Shown here piece after piece: positions 47,680-58,719 of a stretch of DNA of 64,000 nucleotides (its first letter is position 1; the number at the start of each line of letters is the position of its first letter). The stretch spans positions 19,211,146 to 19,275,145 of the forward strand of contig OY720348.1 of assembly GCA_963082975.1 (NCBI GenBank), in the 5' to 3' direction. The position numbers and the translations under genes are program-made. The notes below the pieces were generated by a model. That model made no database searches, had not been told where the DNA came from, and saw nothing but the letters and a program-made list of their open reading frames with translations. The stretch is from Labia minor (Eukaryota > Arthropoda > Insecta > Dermaptera > Spongiphoridae).

Positions 47680-50364
47680 TCAAAATTTTCTATTAACGAG
47701 ATCCAATATATCATATCTTTTTAATCTCTTGATTGTATCATCCCTAACTAGTAATTTTTTAACTAACACATTTGGATGGTTTTCCATTTTTTTAATATAC
47801 TTTTCACTTAGGATGTTTATTTCATCATTTAAGTTTTTAATTTCTAAGTCCCTTTGTATGAATCTAATTGGAACATACCACGGGGCTCTTACAAGATTTT
47901 TAAGTGTTTTGTTTTGAAAACTTTCAATTTTTTTTATGTTAGTTTTTGAGGCTGATCCCCAGAGTTGGATCCCATACATCAGTTTTGGTTTGATTATGGA
48001 TTTGTATAGAAGAACTTTGCTTTCTAATCCTAGGCTAGAATGTCTCCCTAAAAGCCAATATAGTTTTCTATACTCTTCCCTTGAGTGGACAATTCTAGCT
48101 GAAATATGTTTTTTCCAAGTCAAGCGCCTATCTAGATGGATTCCTAGGTATTTTGCCTCATCTTTTTGCGGAATGATAGATTTATTCATGTATATTGGTG
48201 GGCATGTTTGCCTATTTAAGGTGTAGGTGACAAATATAGATTTGGTTGCATTTATCTTTAACCGCCATCTTTTAAACCAAAGATATAACATATCGAGATG
48301 AGTTTGAAGTCTTTCAGATACCACATTATGATTTACATTTGTTGAAATGATTGCAGTATCATCAGCGAAAGTTGCTATGTCATTATAAGGAGAGAGAGGC
48401 ATGTCTATCATATATAATAGGAAAAGGGCTGGCCCTAGAATACTACCCTGAGGGACTCCTGCTCTAAATTGCATTAAGTTGGAGGAAGAACACCCATATT
48501 TAACAAAAAAGTGTCTATTCGATAGATAAGACTTTAATAATTGATAAAATGTGTCTGGTAAATAGTTTTTAATTTTATAAATTAACCCTGTGTGCCAAAT
48601 TTTATCAAAAGCCTGTGTTATATCAAGATATACTATTCCACAGTAAGATTTACTTTCAAATGCATCTTTAATTTTTTTAACTACCCTATGCACCTGTTCG
48701 ATAGTAGAGTGTTCTTGACGAAAGCCGAATTGATATTCAGGAATTATATTTGTTAAGTAAGGCTTTAATTCTCGGAATAAAATTTTTTCCAAGATCTTTC
48801 CCAAAATTGGAAGAAGACTAATAGGCCTATATGATGTTAATTCATTTGGATTTTTACCTGGTTTTGGTATCATTATAATTTGAGCTACTTTCCATAATGT
48901 TGGAAAGTAATTTAATTTAATTATAGCATTATAAATATTTGCAATAAAAATAAAGGCTATTTTGGGAAGTTCTTTTAATAATTTGCCTGAAATCAGATCA
49001 TATCCAGGAGATTTTTTATCTTTTATATTTTTAATTTCGTCAAGAACCTGCTCAAGTTTGATTTTTTTAAATCTATGGGTGTCCTTATGTAATTTACTAG
49101 TTTTTATGATGATTTCATCACACTTGTATTTATTTTCATTTTCAGGGGGTTCATTGAACACATTAAATAAGTGCTTAGCAAAAGTATCTACTTTTTCTTT
49201 CTCACCTCTAGCCCATCCCTTAGAAGTTTTTATTGGTGGAATTTGGGTTTGGGGTCTTTTTAAGGTCTTAGTTGCCTTCCACAAAGAGTAATTGCTTTCT
49301 TCCCCTGGACTAAGGTTACTTAAGTATTTCTGAATACCTTTTTCTTTTTCAATTTTTAATATTTTTTTTAAATTTTTTATACATTTATTTAGAGTTTTTT
49401 TATCCGTAGGGGACCTTGTCTTTTGCCATCTCTGTCTAGCTTTGCGTTTTTCATCTATTTTGTCCTTAATTAATTGAGAACAAAGGTTTTTTTGATTTTT
49501 AATATTTGCTATGGGGGTAGATTGCAGAGAAGCTTTTTGAATTATTTTTGTTAAGTAGTTTATATTATCCTCAATATCATGTTTGTCTTTTATACAAATA
49601 TTGAGGTTTATATTTTTTGTTATTAAATTTCTATAGTGGTTCCAATTTGTATATCTATTGAAAAGGGGAACATTTTTTACTCTTTTATCTAATTGGGTTG
49701 ATACAGTTAAAATTATAGGAGAGTGATCAGATGATAAATCCAAACTAGATTCAATATTTAAGCAATCAAGAGAAATACCTTTAAAAATACAAAAATCTAA
49801 TAGATCAGGGGTTTTTTTTGGATCTGAAGGCCAGTAGGTTGGTTGACGAGTTGAAATTTCATTCAGATTTCTTTCTTGAATAGCTTGGTAAAGTTGCCTC
49901 CCTCTAGGTGTTGTCAATCTTGAGCCCCAATGGGTGTGCTTAGCGTTGAAATCTCCACCTGAGATGAATTTGTGGCCCAAGGTATTAAAAAACTGTTTAA
50001 AATGTTCACACTCAATTTTAGTACCCGGCGGGCAGTAAACTGCAGATAGTGAAAGTTTCCCTAGCCATTCATCAATTTCAATTGTTGTTGCTTGAAGATG
50101 CTTTTCCGAATAGCTATTTAATTGATGGTGTTGAATATTTTTTTTAATTATAATAGCAGTTCCTCCTCTAGCTTTTCCATCCGGATGCTTAGTGTCATAT
50201 ATATTGTATTGGGGTATTTTAATGTAGCTTCTATTAGTTAAATGTGTTTCACTTATGAGCATAATATCAATGTTGTTAATTATAAGAAATTTTTTGATTT
50301 CGAGTAAATGATTAAATAAACCATTTGCATTCCATATTACAATTTTAAGTGTTTTTCTATCCAT
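47680..50364 (-). CDS. LINE ORF2: AP-endonuclease and reverse transcriptase, 894 aa
   Basis: Residues 1-225 are an exonuclease/endonuclease/phosphatase domain: WNANG (11-15), SETH with E39, GGDFNAKH with D138 and N140, and SSDHSP with D213/H214. Reverse transcriptase follows at about 450-800: SYRPISLLP (about 511), FGFRQEHST (about 546), LDITQAFD (D581), GVPQGSILGP (about 636) and FADD (D668, D669), then KYLGIHLD. All catalytic positions are present. Length fits Jockey ORF2 (about 900 aa); there is no RNase H domain. It nicks the target and primes reverse transcription there. The start codon overlaps the ORF1 stop (TAATG), which implies translation by termination-reinitiation. Confidence 0.95.
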   Translation of the reverse strand: MDRKTLKIVIWNANGLFNHLLEIKKFLIINNIDIMLISETHLTNRSYIKIPQYNIYDTKHPDGKARGGTAIIIKKNIQHHQLNSYSEKHLQATTIEIDEWLGKLSLSAVYCPPGTKIECEHFKQFFNTLGHKFISGGDFNAKHTHWGSRLTTPRGRQLYQAIQERNLNEISTRQPTYWPSDPKKTPDLLDFCIFKGISLDCLNIESSLDLSSDHSPIILTVSTQLDKRVKNVPLFNRYTNWNHYRNLITKNINLNICIKDKHDIEDNINYLTKIIQKASLQSTPIANIKNQKNLCSQLIKDKIDEKRKARQRWQKTRSPTDKKTLNKCIKNLKKILKIEKEKGIQKYLSNLSPGEESNYSLWKATKTLKRPQTQIPPIKTSKGWARGEKEKVDTFAKHLFNVFNEPPENENKYKCDEIIIKTSKLHKDTHRFKKIKLEQVLDEIKNIKDKKSPGYDLISGKLLKELPKIAFIFIANIYNAIIKLNYFPTLWKVAQIIMIPKPGKNPNELTSYRPISLLPILGKILEKILFRELKPYLTNIIPEYQFGFRQEHSTIEQVHRVVKKIKDAFESKSYCGIVYLDITQAFDKIWHTGLIYKIKNYLPDTFYQLLKSYLSNRHFFVKYGCSSSNLMQFRAGVPQGSILGPALFLLYMIDMPLSPYNDIATFADDTAIISTNVNHNVVSERLQTHLDMLYLWFKRWRLKINATKSIFVTYTLNRQTCPPIYMNKSIIPQKDEAKYLGIHLDRRLTWKKHISARIVHSREEYRKLYWLLGRHSSLGLESKVLLYKSIIKPKLMYGIQLWGSASKTNIKKIESFQNKTLKNLVRAPWYVPIRFIQRDLEIKNLNDEINILSEKYIKKMENHPNVLVKKLLVRDDTIKRLKRYDILDLVNRKF

Positions 50365-51857
50365 TATGCCATTTTAGTTACAAGAACTGTTAGAATATCT
50401 AACATTTTGTCCATTTTAACCATCATTTTAAGCATAAAATCTTCAAGTTTATGTAAATTTGATTCTTGAACATTTACTGGTGTAGGTTTCTCTTTAGTCC
50501 ATGCATTTTGTACTGGTGGAACACTCTCAATGGTCTCATTTTTGAAATTGGGGGATATTTTCTCTTTTGGTTGTTGAGATACCTTTATCCTCAAAGGTGG
50601 AAACTGTTTATTTTTTAACTCTTGATATATTGTACATCCTTTATAACTTGCTGGATGGTTTTCGCCGCAGTTAGCACATAAAGGAGTTGTATTGTTATCC
50701 TTAATTTTGCAGTCTTTTGTTAAATGTGCCATAGCACATTTCACACATTTGGGTTTTCTTGCACAAAAATTTTTTGTGTGGCCAAAAAGTTGACAATTAA
50801 AACATTGAGGAATTTCTCTTTTAGGATATGGTGGCTCAAATGTTACAATTGTATTAAGGATATTTTTAATATTGTATATTTCTTTATTATTAGGTTTAGG
50901 TTTAAGGTCTATGAAGAATAAAGGTAGAGGGTTTTTATTTTTATTTTTTATATTGTGTAAATTTATTACATCATGTCCATGATTTAGTAGTGCCTCTTTA
51001 ATATCTTCGGCAGGCATTGAATGATGCATGTTCCTTAATACAACTTTAAAAGGCCTATCTTTCTTTAACTGATATGTATGGAATTGAGTGTTTTTAGATT
51101 CTAACTCTTTAACAATTGATGTATAAATGTGAGGTTCATATGGTTGGATCTTAACCTCATTTTCCTTCAAACATTTTATATTAAAACAATTTGGTCCCAT
51201 TTTATTTAATAGATTCATTAGCGGTTGAATATTTTCAACTCCCGCTACAAAGATCGGAGGAGGTTTTACTGCTTTTCCAGTTGTTTTTTTATTTATAGTT
51301 TCAACCTGAAGATTTTCAAAACGATTTGCTGTTTTTACGTTTGGATTGTTTAACCAATATGATTCAGTAGTTTGCTGTTTAGCATTTCTATTATTAGATT
51401 TTTCAAAATTGTCCTCTTTATTTTGTAAATTTTCAGGAGAATAAAAAGTTTTCCTTTTTTTATTCCCATGTCTATTTACCGTTGACCATCCTATTTCATT
51501 TTCCAATTCCTCTTCGTCCGTGAGATATACAATTGCATTGTCGGAAGTTTTCAAATTTTGCAATTTAGTGTCTACTTCCTGTTTATCAGATGTAATTTCA
51601 GGGCAAGGATTTCCTAAGATCTTGCTTTTTATTTCTTGAAGATCTTTGGTGAGGTTTTTTATCACCTCTTTTAAATGACTATTTTCATTTTTTAAAATTT
51701 CATTTTCAGATAATGTTTCTAATTCATTATTTGAATTTTCAGTGATTTCCCTATTTACATCCTTCTTACACACATCTTCCATTTGAGATTTGAGCGGCGG
51801 GGTTCTCTGTAATTTTGTCCCTTGGAAAGGGTTTATTGACTCCTTATCCAAGTTCAT
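50364..51857 (-). CDS. LINE ORF1: gag-like RNA-binding protein, 497 aa
   Basis: A helical, coiled-coil-prone segment (about residues 40-82, NNELETLSENEILKNENSHL and on) precedes a charged linker. Next is a domain starting PPPIFVAGV (about 199) of the kind seen before the knuckles in Jockey ORF1. Three zinc knuckles follow from residue 352: CFNCQLFGHTKNFC (CX2CX4HX4C), CVKCAMAHLTKDC and CANCGENHPASYKGC. Such proteins coat the LINE RNA and form the particle in which ORF2 acts. The start is the first ATG of the open frame (51857). The frame is uninterrupted. A short C-terminal tail carries a second helical stretch. Confidence 0.93.
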   Translation of the reverse strand: MNLDKESINPFQGTKLQRTPPLKSQMEDVCKKDVNREITENSNNELETLSENEILKNENSHLKEVIKNLTKDLQEIKSKILGNPCPEITSDKQEVDTKLQNLKTSDNAIVYLTDEEELENEIGWSTVNRHGNKKRKTFYSPENLQNKEDNFEKSNNRNAKQQTTESYWLNNPNVKTANRFENLQVETINKKTTGKAVKPPPIFVAGVENIQPLMNLLNKMGPNCFNIKCLKENEVKIQPYEPHIYTSIVKELESKNTQFHTYQLKKDRPFKVVLRNMHHSMPAEDIKEALLNHGHDVINLHNIKNKNKNPLPLFFIDLKPKPNNKEIYNIKNILNTIVTFEPPYPKREIPQCFNCQLFGHTKNFCARKPKCVKCAMAHLTKDCKIKDNNTTPLCANCGENHPASYKGCTIYQELKNKQFPPLRIKVSQQPKEKISPNFKNETIESVPPVQNAWTKEKPTPVNVQESNLHKLEDFMLKMMVKMDKMLDILTVLVTKMA

Positions 51858-52757
51858 GCCGACTCATATTATAATAAAATAGAAACAATAATTATTCCTA
51901 TAATCTATTTAATTAACTATTTACTTATTGTAAAAAAAAAAAAAAAAAAAAAAAACAAAAATAAAAATATACAAATATATACATTTATATTTATAAAAGG
52001 TGTGTACAAGGGAAGGATATGGGGGGAGGTGAGAGGATAAATTTTCTTCACACAGCCCTGGCTCTTTGGTGTGACTGACCTTAGGAGATAAAGCCTTGGA
52101 AAAATTAAAGATAATTTAAAATTAAAAATAAATAAAATCCTTAACTAGGATTTTGGATAAGGCGATTTAAGGATAAAAATCTAAAATAAGAAAGTATTTA
52201 ACTAACAATCCTATTATTTAGCAAGAAAATTATAGAAAAAATACATAAAATTATATAAAATTTTTATAAAAACACAACAAAATTGTCAAAATTTGACAAT
52301 TCAGTTTGTTTAATTTAAGTAAATATACACATATACATGCGTAGTGAATCAGATCTCACCAAAATTGGCAGACTTGAAACAAAAAAAAAGCTAGAAGGTC
52401 CCACAAATCCACTTCGGGAGCAGGAATCCGATTTAACACATCCAATCTATTCGAGAGCTACTCACTGAATGAATAATTATAATATAAATAAACACACATT
52501 TATTCACATAAAACATATTTGTTTGATAATAAAAATATAAGACTGGGGAGGGGTGTCATTTTAACCTTTAGCACATCATGCACTGGAAGATCATTAAAGG
52601 ATGAATGCACTCTAACCCTTTAAACTTTTCTAATTATATGCAATATCATTCATAAAAAATTTAAATATATATAGCAATATAAATAAAATAAATATAATAT
52701 ATAATTATAATATTTATGAATTTATTTTTTAGAATTTATAAATTGAAATCTTACCAA

Positions 52758-53290
52758 TTTTTACCGACCGTCGATAGTAAGGGAGGTATTGTTTTCACTC
52801 CAAATTTCGCATGTGGAGATTTTTACATATTTCCACGAATCATCCATTTTGTAAGCAGAAAAAAGTATTTTTAGCATGATGTCCGTCCGTCTGTCCGTCC
52901 GACCGACGATAGTGGTGAATGGCTCAACGGATTTTGATAAAATTTGGTATATTTACTTAATGCATCAGTATGATGAATTGATAAACTTTTGGTGTATATC
53001 CGGAAACCGGAAGTGGTAGTATTACCGATCAACGATAGGAAGGGAAGGGTTATTTTCACACCAAATTTCACATGAGGAGATTTTTTACATATCTCCACGA
53101 ATCATGCACTTTGTTAACAGAAAAAAGTATTTTTTTTTGTCTGTCCGTCTGTGTGTCCGTTTAGACATGTACAGCTTGAACGGCTCAACGGAAGCCTTTG
53201 AAAAAATCATCTTTATTAGTTTTTTCTTATATTAAAATAGGAAATTTAAATGACGTCAGCAACTACGTCAGACAGCACTTTCTTAAATAC
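52758..53290 (+). mobile_element. R2 element, right part replaced by R3-like sequence
   Basis: Begins tttttaccgaccgtcgat (52758) and runs through two GTCCGTC tracts, the core and accggaaac box, then a second block of cacatgaggagat and gtctgtccgtctg. From about 53195 it continues into the module attagttttttctt and tgacgtcagc, and no R2 hairpin follows. The repeated core indicates an internal duplication. Confidence 0.65.
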
Positions 53291-53475
53291 AAAATATTAT
53301 AAATATAAATAAAATCAAATTACGAAATATACATTATGTTATATCCACAGGCCATACTTTTCTGTCTTTCAGTGCATTAATACGTATATTTAAGGTCAGT
53401 ATGTTTTATGACTATTATTTTTTTAATTTATGGTCTTTTAAATTATTTGAAATGCGACTCGGTGAACCAGGTACT
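53180..53475 (-). repeat. R3 repeat, copy a
   Basis: Read on the minus strand it starts agtacctggttcaccgagtc (53475) and ends in the module with tgacgta/tgacgtca and aatttaaat...aactaataaagatgattt. It is followed by a TA microsatellite at 53475-53493 on the R3 start side. Joined to R2 without a visible boundary. Confidence 0.55.
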
Positions 53476-54639
53476 ATATATATATATATATATACATACG
53501 TGTATACTTCTATAATATTCATAAAATATATTGAAATTTACCAGATTTTAATAACTTTATCTCTATGCCTATAAAAATGAATGAATATACGTATGTATAC
53601 CATATTCAGAGGTTGAGAATATTTGTTTTTAATTGCAAAGCCCTTCTGGCTAGAAAAGAAGACCTGCGTAGGTATATTGACCCGCTAGAACATACTTATA
53701 ATGTATACATATAATGTATATATATATATATTATGAGAGAGAGAGAAAGATAGAAGAGAAAAGAATATATAGCTAATTTTGTCTGTGTGTTTATCATGAT
53801 ATTTTTAAAATTACAATTATTTCTGAAAAGTTTATACATGATTATTTTTGTATTTTTTCTCAAAGAAAATAATAGTTTTAATCAAAATTTTTTTATTGTT
53901 TGACAAGAAAAAAATTTTGAAAGGATTTTAATGCGACAGTCTATTTATACATAAGATAATATACTCTTTGACTTTGAAAGTGCTGTTAACGTCCTTTGAG
54001 AGTGGATTAATCACAAATACAAGATAACTAAGTAAAACATTAAATAAAAATCATTGCTGTGTGTTAGTCAAAAGTTTAAATATAAATTTTGTTTCAACGG
54101 TTGAAATGTCGAATTTAAATGTTTGAATTGCAAACAACTCAAATTACTTAAATCTTTTATTTTTATGAAAAATCAAAGCACGACTTTTGAAAGACCCTAT
54201 ATTATTGATTATATTTTATTTTAGATTAACTTTAATTATATTTGATTACTCTCTTTATATATGAACTCTGTAGTGTAATAATCTTGCACCCAGTAATGAA
54301 TTAAGAATGACAAGGTTTTAATTAATACATAATATATAACTTAATTAGAAATATTAGCGGTATAATACATCTTGTTTATTATATTATAAAAAATATATTT
54401 TATATATATAATAACTAATATAAAATGAAAACATTAATTTACTTCTATTAAAAAAACTTTGATTTGTATAACTGAACTCGAAAATTATTTGCCTCAACAA
54501 TTACATATGGTATAATCCTATAATTTTACAACGACCAATTTCAATTTTTTTAAATTTCCTATCTTATCTTATTATAATTACTGGCAAAAATTGTATACAT
54601 ATATATATATATATATATTTATGTATATTTTTGAGATAT
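53476..54639. other. Intron 4, unassigned
   Basis: TA runs near 53474-53493 and 53716-53732, a GA run near 53735-53750, otherwise A+T-rich without features. Confidence 0.45.
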
Positions 54640-55575
54640 TAAACCGCTCTAAGGATTTTTTGAAATTCACACCATAGATAATAATTATAAAGAAAAATCG
54701 ACTGTATTGTTTTCAGCTTCGAGAAAAATCAAATTTATTAGTATTTTCTTTATTTAAAATAGAAAATTTAAATGTCTGCAATTACGTCATCCATATTGAA
54801 ATTTACCTCTCGCAATTCTTTTTTAATTGATATTATATTAATATTTTGTTATATTTGAAATATTTTAAAATTTTTTATTTAATATCGAAATATAATTAAA
54901 AATATTTATTTTAATAATATTTTTGAATAGAATTACGAAATATATATTCCGCCTCCAAAAAAAAAATATTCATGAAGTTAGCAACATATAACACATATGA
55001 ACAATTATAAAGGAAGGGTTTTAAAATAAATTGTTGAATAAATTTGATCTAATAATATTAAATAAATTATATTATAATAATTAAAATGTTTTTAGATTAA
55101 ATTATAAATAATATAAATGATATTTGATTATTATAAATAAAAAGAAAAAATATAACTTCCTGTCTTAATCCTTCTTTCTTAATTAAATTATCGACAAGTA
55201 CAGATGTCAATATAATTTCAGAATGTATATTATTATCAGTAGTAATCCTTGGTCGAAACAGTCTATAAGCTATTGTTACTTTGTAAAATATAAAACTGAA
55301 GCCATCTAATTATAACAACATATATATATATATAATATAGGATCAAATATTATATCAAGTAAATTCAATTTTCATTTTGAAATGAAAATCAAGTTATTTT
55401 AATTAATTTTTATTATTTTAGGAAACAAATATTTAATGAGTCATTTTTAAAATACCCATTTAACAATTTTAATAAATAATTAAAAAATTGTAAAATTTTT
55501 AAAGTTTATAATAATAAATTCTACAAATTTGTTAAAGGGTCGAGCGATAGCTTGGTGTTCCAGGAACTTATCTAT
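54640..55575 (-). repeat. R3 repeat, copy b
   Basis: On the minus strand: gttcctggaacaccaagcta, tcgctcgaccc, a long A+T-rich middle, caatatggatgacgtaatt, the module taataaatttgatttttctc, and a tail tggtgtgaatttcaaaaaat. Longest copy (about 930 bp). Confidence 0.6.
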
Positions 55576-55699
55576 TTACATTAGGTATACATTTTCTTTC
55601 TATGGTTATGATAGAAAGATAAATATTATAGAATATTATTTTAATTAATAGTATATGTATATCTTAAAATAAAATATTAGTGGTTGGATATTGTTTATC

Positions 55700-56275
55700 T
55701 TATTTTAAAAATAGAAAATATTTATAAAGATAAATCGATCTGTATTGGTTTCAGCCTCGGGAAAAATCATCTTCATTAGTTTTTTCTTAATTTAAATTTA
55801 TATGACGACACAAATGACGTCATCCATATTGAAAAAATAACAATGGTAATTGGTAATTTATTTGTCTTGTAAACATTGTAAGAATTGTTATTTTTTTTCT
55901 AAAATATTTTAAATTTTTTAATCTGCTTTGTCCTTTAATTTTTTGTTAATTCTTATAAATTTTTATTAGTTAATTTTATATGTTTTTTAATCTATTTACG
56001 TGTTTTTTTATACTAATTTATATATATTTATTCATTGTTCTTTTATTAATTAATTTTTAGATAATTTTATAATATTTAGTGTTTTTTCACTAAAATATCA
56101 TTTAATATTTATTAATATTATTTATCATTATTGAGAACCCCAAATTCCATTCTTTTTAATCAGATTGATGCAATGTAACATTTAATAATTGTAATAATAA
56201 TTTAATAATTAAAGAATTGTCTATAAATATATTTCTGAAAGGGTCGATCGATAGCTCGGTGTTCCAGGTACTTAT
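55700..56275 (-). repeat. R3 repeat, copy c
   Basis: On the minus strand: gtacctggaacaccgagcta, tcgatcgacccttt, A+T-rich middle, tggatgacgtcatttgtg, tcgtcatataaatttaaatt, and aactaatgaagatgattttt. Best-preserved module of the family; the far end is lost. Confidence 0.65.
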
Positions 56276-56663
56276 ACATTATATTAGTAATTATCTATAT
56301 ATATATATATACATATATATAAATTATCATATAATTAGTGATATAAATAGAGAATAGTAAAAAAAAATTGATCAATTTGAATAAATATTAGATTATGGGT
56401 CACGGGTAGACTCTTTTCTATAATCCCAGTAGAAAAGAAATCTCCTTCAGTGAGTAGCATCCCTGCACTGGCGTTTTCCATTTTTCCTTTTTAAATTTTT
56501 TTCACCCTTCTCTTACCTGTAAGAATCAGGTCATTTACTTTTGGACTCGCTTGAATCGATTCCTTTACTATTCCTCTCTCAAATCCAAAAAAAAAAAATT
56601 ATTTGAGTTTAGGACAGTGCCTATAATATATTTATTAATAGGTAAAAAAGTAATTTTTCACGC
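56276..56663. other. Intron 4, unassigned
   Basis: TA microsatellite at 56296-56321 directly beside the R3 end, then a slightly less A+T-rich stretch with no feature. Confidence 0.45.
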
Positions 56664-56684
56664 TTAAGAGGAGGCTCTGTAAAG

Positions 56685-56879
56685 CGCCACAGGATAACAT
56701 CGTATGGGACGGAGTCAACCGAACCTCCAGGGCTAAAATTGGAAAGCTACTTGATAAAAAGTAGCGCCTCCGATCAAGAAAATCAAGATAATAGTTGATA
56801 GGACTCGTTCTACGGATCATAGGACACCTAATTGATATAACTGACTTGATAGGTGTTACCCTTGCTTAGAAAGTCAGAG
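56685..56879 (+). mobile_element. tRNA-derived SINE, copy 4, promoter region deleted
   Basis: Starts cgccacaggataacatc and goes straight to tatgggacggagtcaaccg, missing about 90 bp that hold the B box. The rest of the body and tail follow. A 21-bp target duplication with one mismatch flanks it (56664-56684 and 56880-56900, core ctctgtaaag), so it inserted as a unit. Confidence 0.8.
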
Positions 56880-56900
56880 TTAAGAGGAGACTCTGTAAAG

Positions 56901-58249
56901 AGCCGATTATTGTATTTGAATTTATATTGCCCCTGAGAGGTCCACACCTCTCCTCGCTACTTAATATTAGAAAACTTGAAAATCATCTTATACATTATAT
57001 TCTTTGAAAATTTATTAAAACAATCATTCAATGTTTTTCCCCTTATATAAATTTTTGACAAAATATTTAAAAATTCATATTAAAACACATGAATCAACAC
57101 AATTTTCAACAGATTTTAAATAAAAACCAGTTTAATATATGTGGTAGCACCCTTTTGACTTTTCACTCGATATATGCAGTAGTTGAACTATATTTGTACC
57201 CATTGCTTATCCACTTTTTAAATATATTAAAAAACAAAAATTTTTAATCAATAAAATAGTAAAATAATATTAGTAAAAGTATATTGAAAATAAAATAAAT
57301 ATATATACGTCAACAGGAAAACCATTTTTTTTGGAATCGGAATGTCTTGAAACGTGGAGATCTGTGTAAAAACACATACCGGAAATGAATTGGCATGATA
57401 GTGCTTTAGTTTCAAAAAACTTAAAAATTTTTCATATAGAAAAGTAAAATATAATGAAATTGAACTTTTTAAGTAAAAATAATTAATCTCAGTTTTTTGC
57501 ACTTTCAAAAACTTTTCATTATAACAATAGGTAATATGTAATTATGTATATATCAAAATACTCGTTACAAAAAAAAAAGATTTATTTTCACTAGAATTAT
57601 ATAATTTTATGAAGCTTCCTTAATTAAATATTAATTAATGAATTTTGGCAGATGGAAAAGTGAAATTTGCCGCCATGTTGGTTGGCCGCCACCCCGAATA
57701 TATACTTCCTTAATTTGTTCATATTAAATTATTCTTTTATTCCAACACTTTTCTCTTTGAGATTATGAATTTTTAATCTTTTTTTTTTTTTAAATTCTTT
57801 ACTCATATTTTTATAATTCACATTGAATTAATTCATATTTAATGAGTAAATGATTTACAATGCTTATGGGATGATGTGTTTTGTGTTTATATATCTATAT
57901 ATATATTTAATACTCTTACTTGTATCTTTTTTAAATTAGAAAATAATAGATATAATAATGCCTTTGTTAGTCTCAATTATTGTCTACCATTTACTATAGT
58001 AGTATTAAATGAATTGTCATTACAAATATGAGATAATAATTAATAATATATGGAAGAATAATGTGTGTATATGGAAATATGTTCATTGTCTTTTATTTAA
58101 ATTTATCAACATAACATGAGAGAGAGAGAGAGAGAGTAAATATCCCGCATAATAAGGCATTAAAATTTTCATATGTTTATTGATTTATTTAAAATATTTT
58201 TTTGACAATTTCTCTATATTATTTTATAAAAGAGGGTAGCTTAAGTTGC
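56901..58249. other. Intron 4, unassigned
   Basis: A+T-rich; GA microsatellite at 58120-58137; no gene. The minus-strand frame at 57248-57508 is Phe/Tyr/Leu low-complexity. Confidence 0.45.
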
Positions 58250-58719
58250 AGTATGTAGGTCAAAAGTCCTTAAGTTTTTGAATTTCTCGTCCTTTAGATA
58301 AAATTGCAACACTGTTTCTGTCAGCATGCAACTATCAGCTGACTCCTGTCAAAATTTGAACCAGCTGGATCTTTTAGTTTTTGTTTGACATTCATTTATA
58401 GCAGACTACCTCGTATTTTAAAAGAAAATTGAAAAAAGTGAATTTAAGCATTATTTTTTCGAAAAAAAAAACAATTTTTGCGCCGTTTCGTGACGTGGAT
58501 GAAACGTGGATCCACCACAACACATCAGAGAAACAGTGGGTTTCTTAGGGTGAATCGGCACCAAATCTTATTTTTTGCAAGGGATAAAAAAATTGGAGAA
58601 AAGTTGGACGAAGTGTATAGTATACAGCTTAAAGGAGACTACATTGAAAAATAAAATAAGTTTTGATCCAAAAACCTGTGTTTCATTCAAAAAGTTACGG
58701 ACTTATTGGCCTGCCCTCG
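58250..58719 (+). mobile_element. Mariner deletion derivative, about 470 bp (copy b)
   Basis: The right end cttattggcctgccctcg plus TA is well preserved; the left end is eroded (tgtaggtcaaaagtcc). The interior shows the same fusion as copy a: a piece with DETW-like gtggatccaccac and cagtgggtttct joined to tcttattttttgcaaggg and the C-terminal gagaaaagttggacg. The deletion end differs from copy a by some 13 bases. Confidence 0.78.

Larger units (their letters stand above)
47420..52471 (-). mobile_element. Complete Jockey-clade LINE with poly(A) tail and 18-bp target duplication
   Basis: The element reads right to left. A 5' UTR of about 610 bp includes a long T-run on the sense strand (about 51930-51953). 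ORF1 and ORF2 follow, then a 3' UTR of about 230 bp and a poly(A) of about 30 (T-run at 47420-47449). AATAATTATAATATAAAT stands on both sides (47402-47419 and 52472-52489), a perfect target-site duplication. Both ORFs are open, so it looks like a young and possibly mobile copy, inserted in intron 4 opposite to the host gene. Confidence 0.93.

Noticed and set aside
48962-49291. 109-codon + strand open frame within the LINE
   Set aside because: A shadow of ORF2 on the opposite strand with no independent signal.
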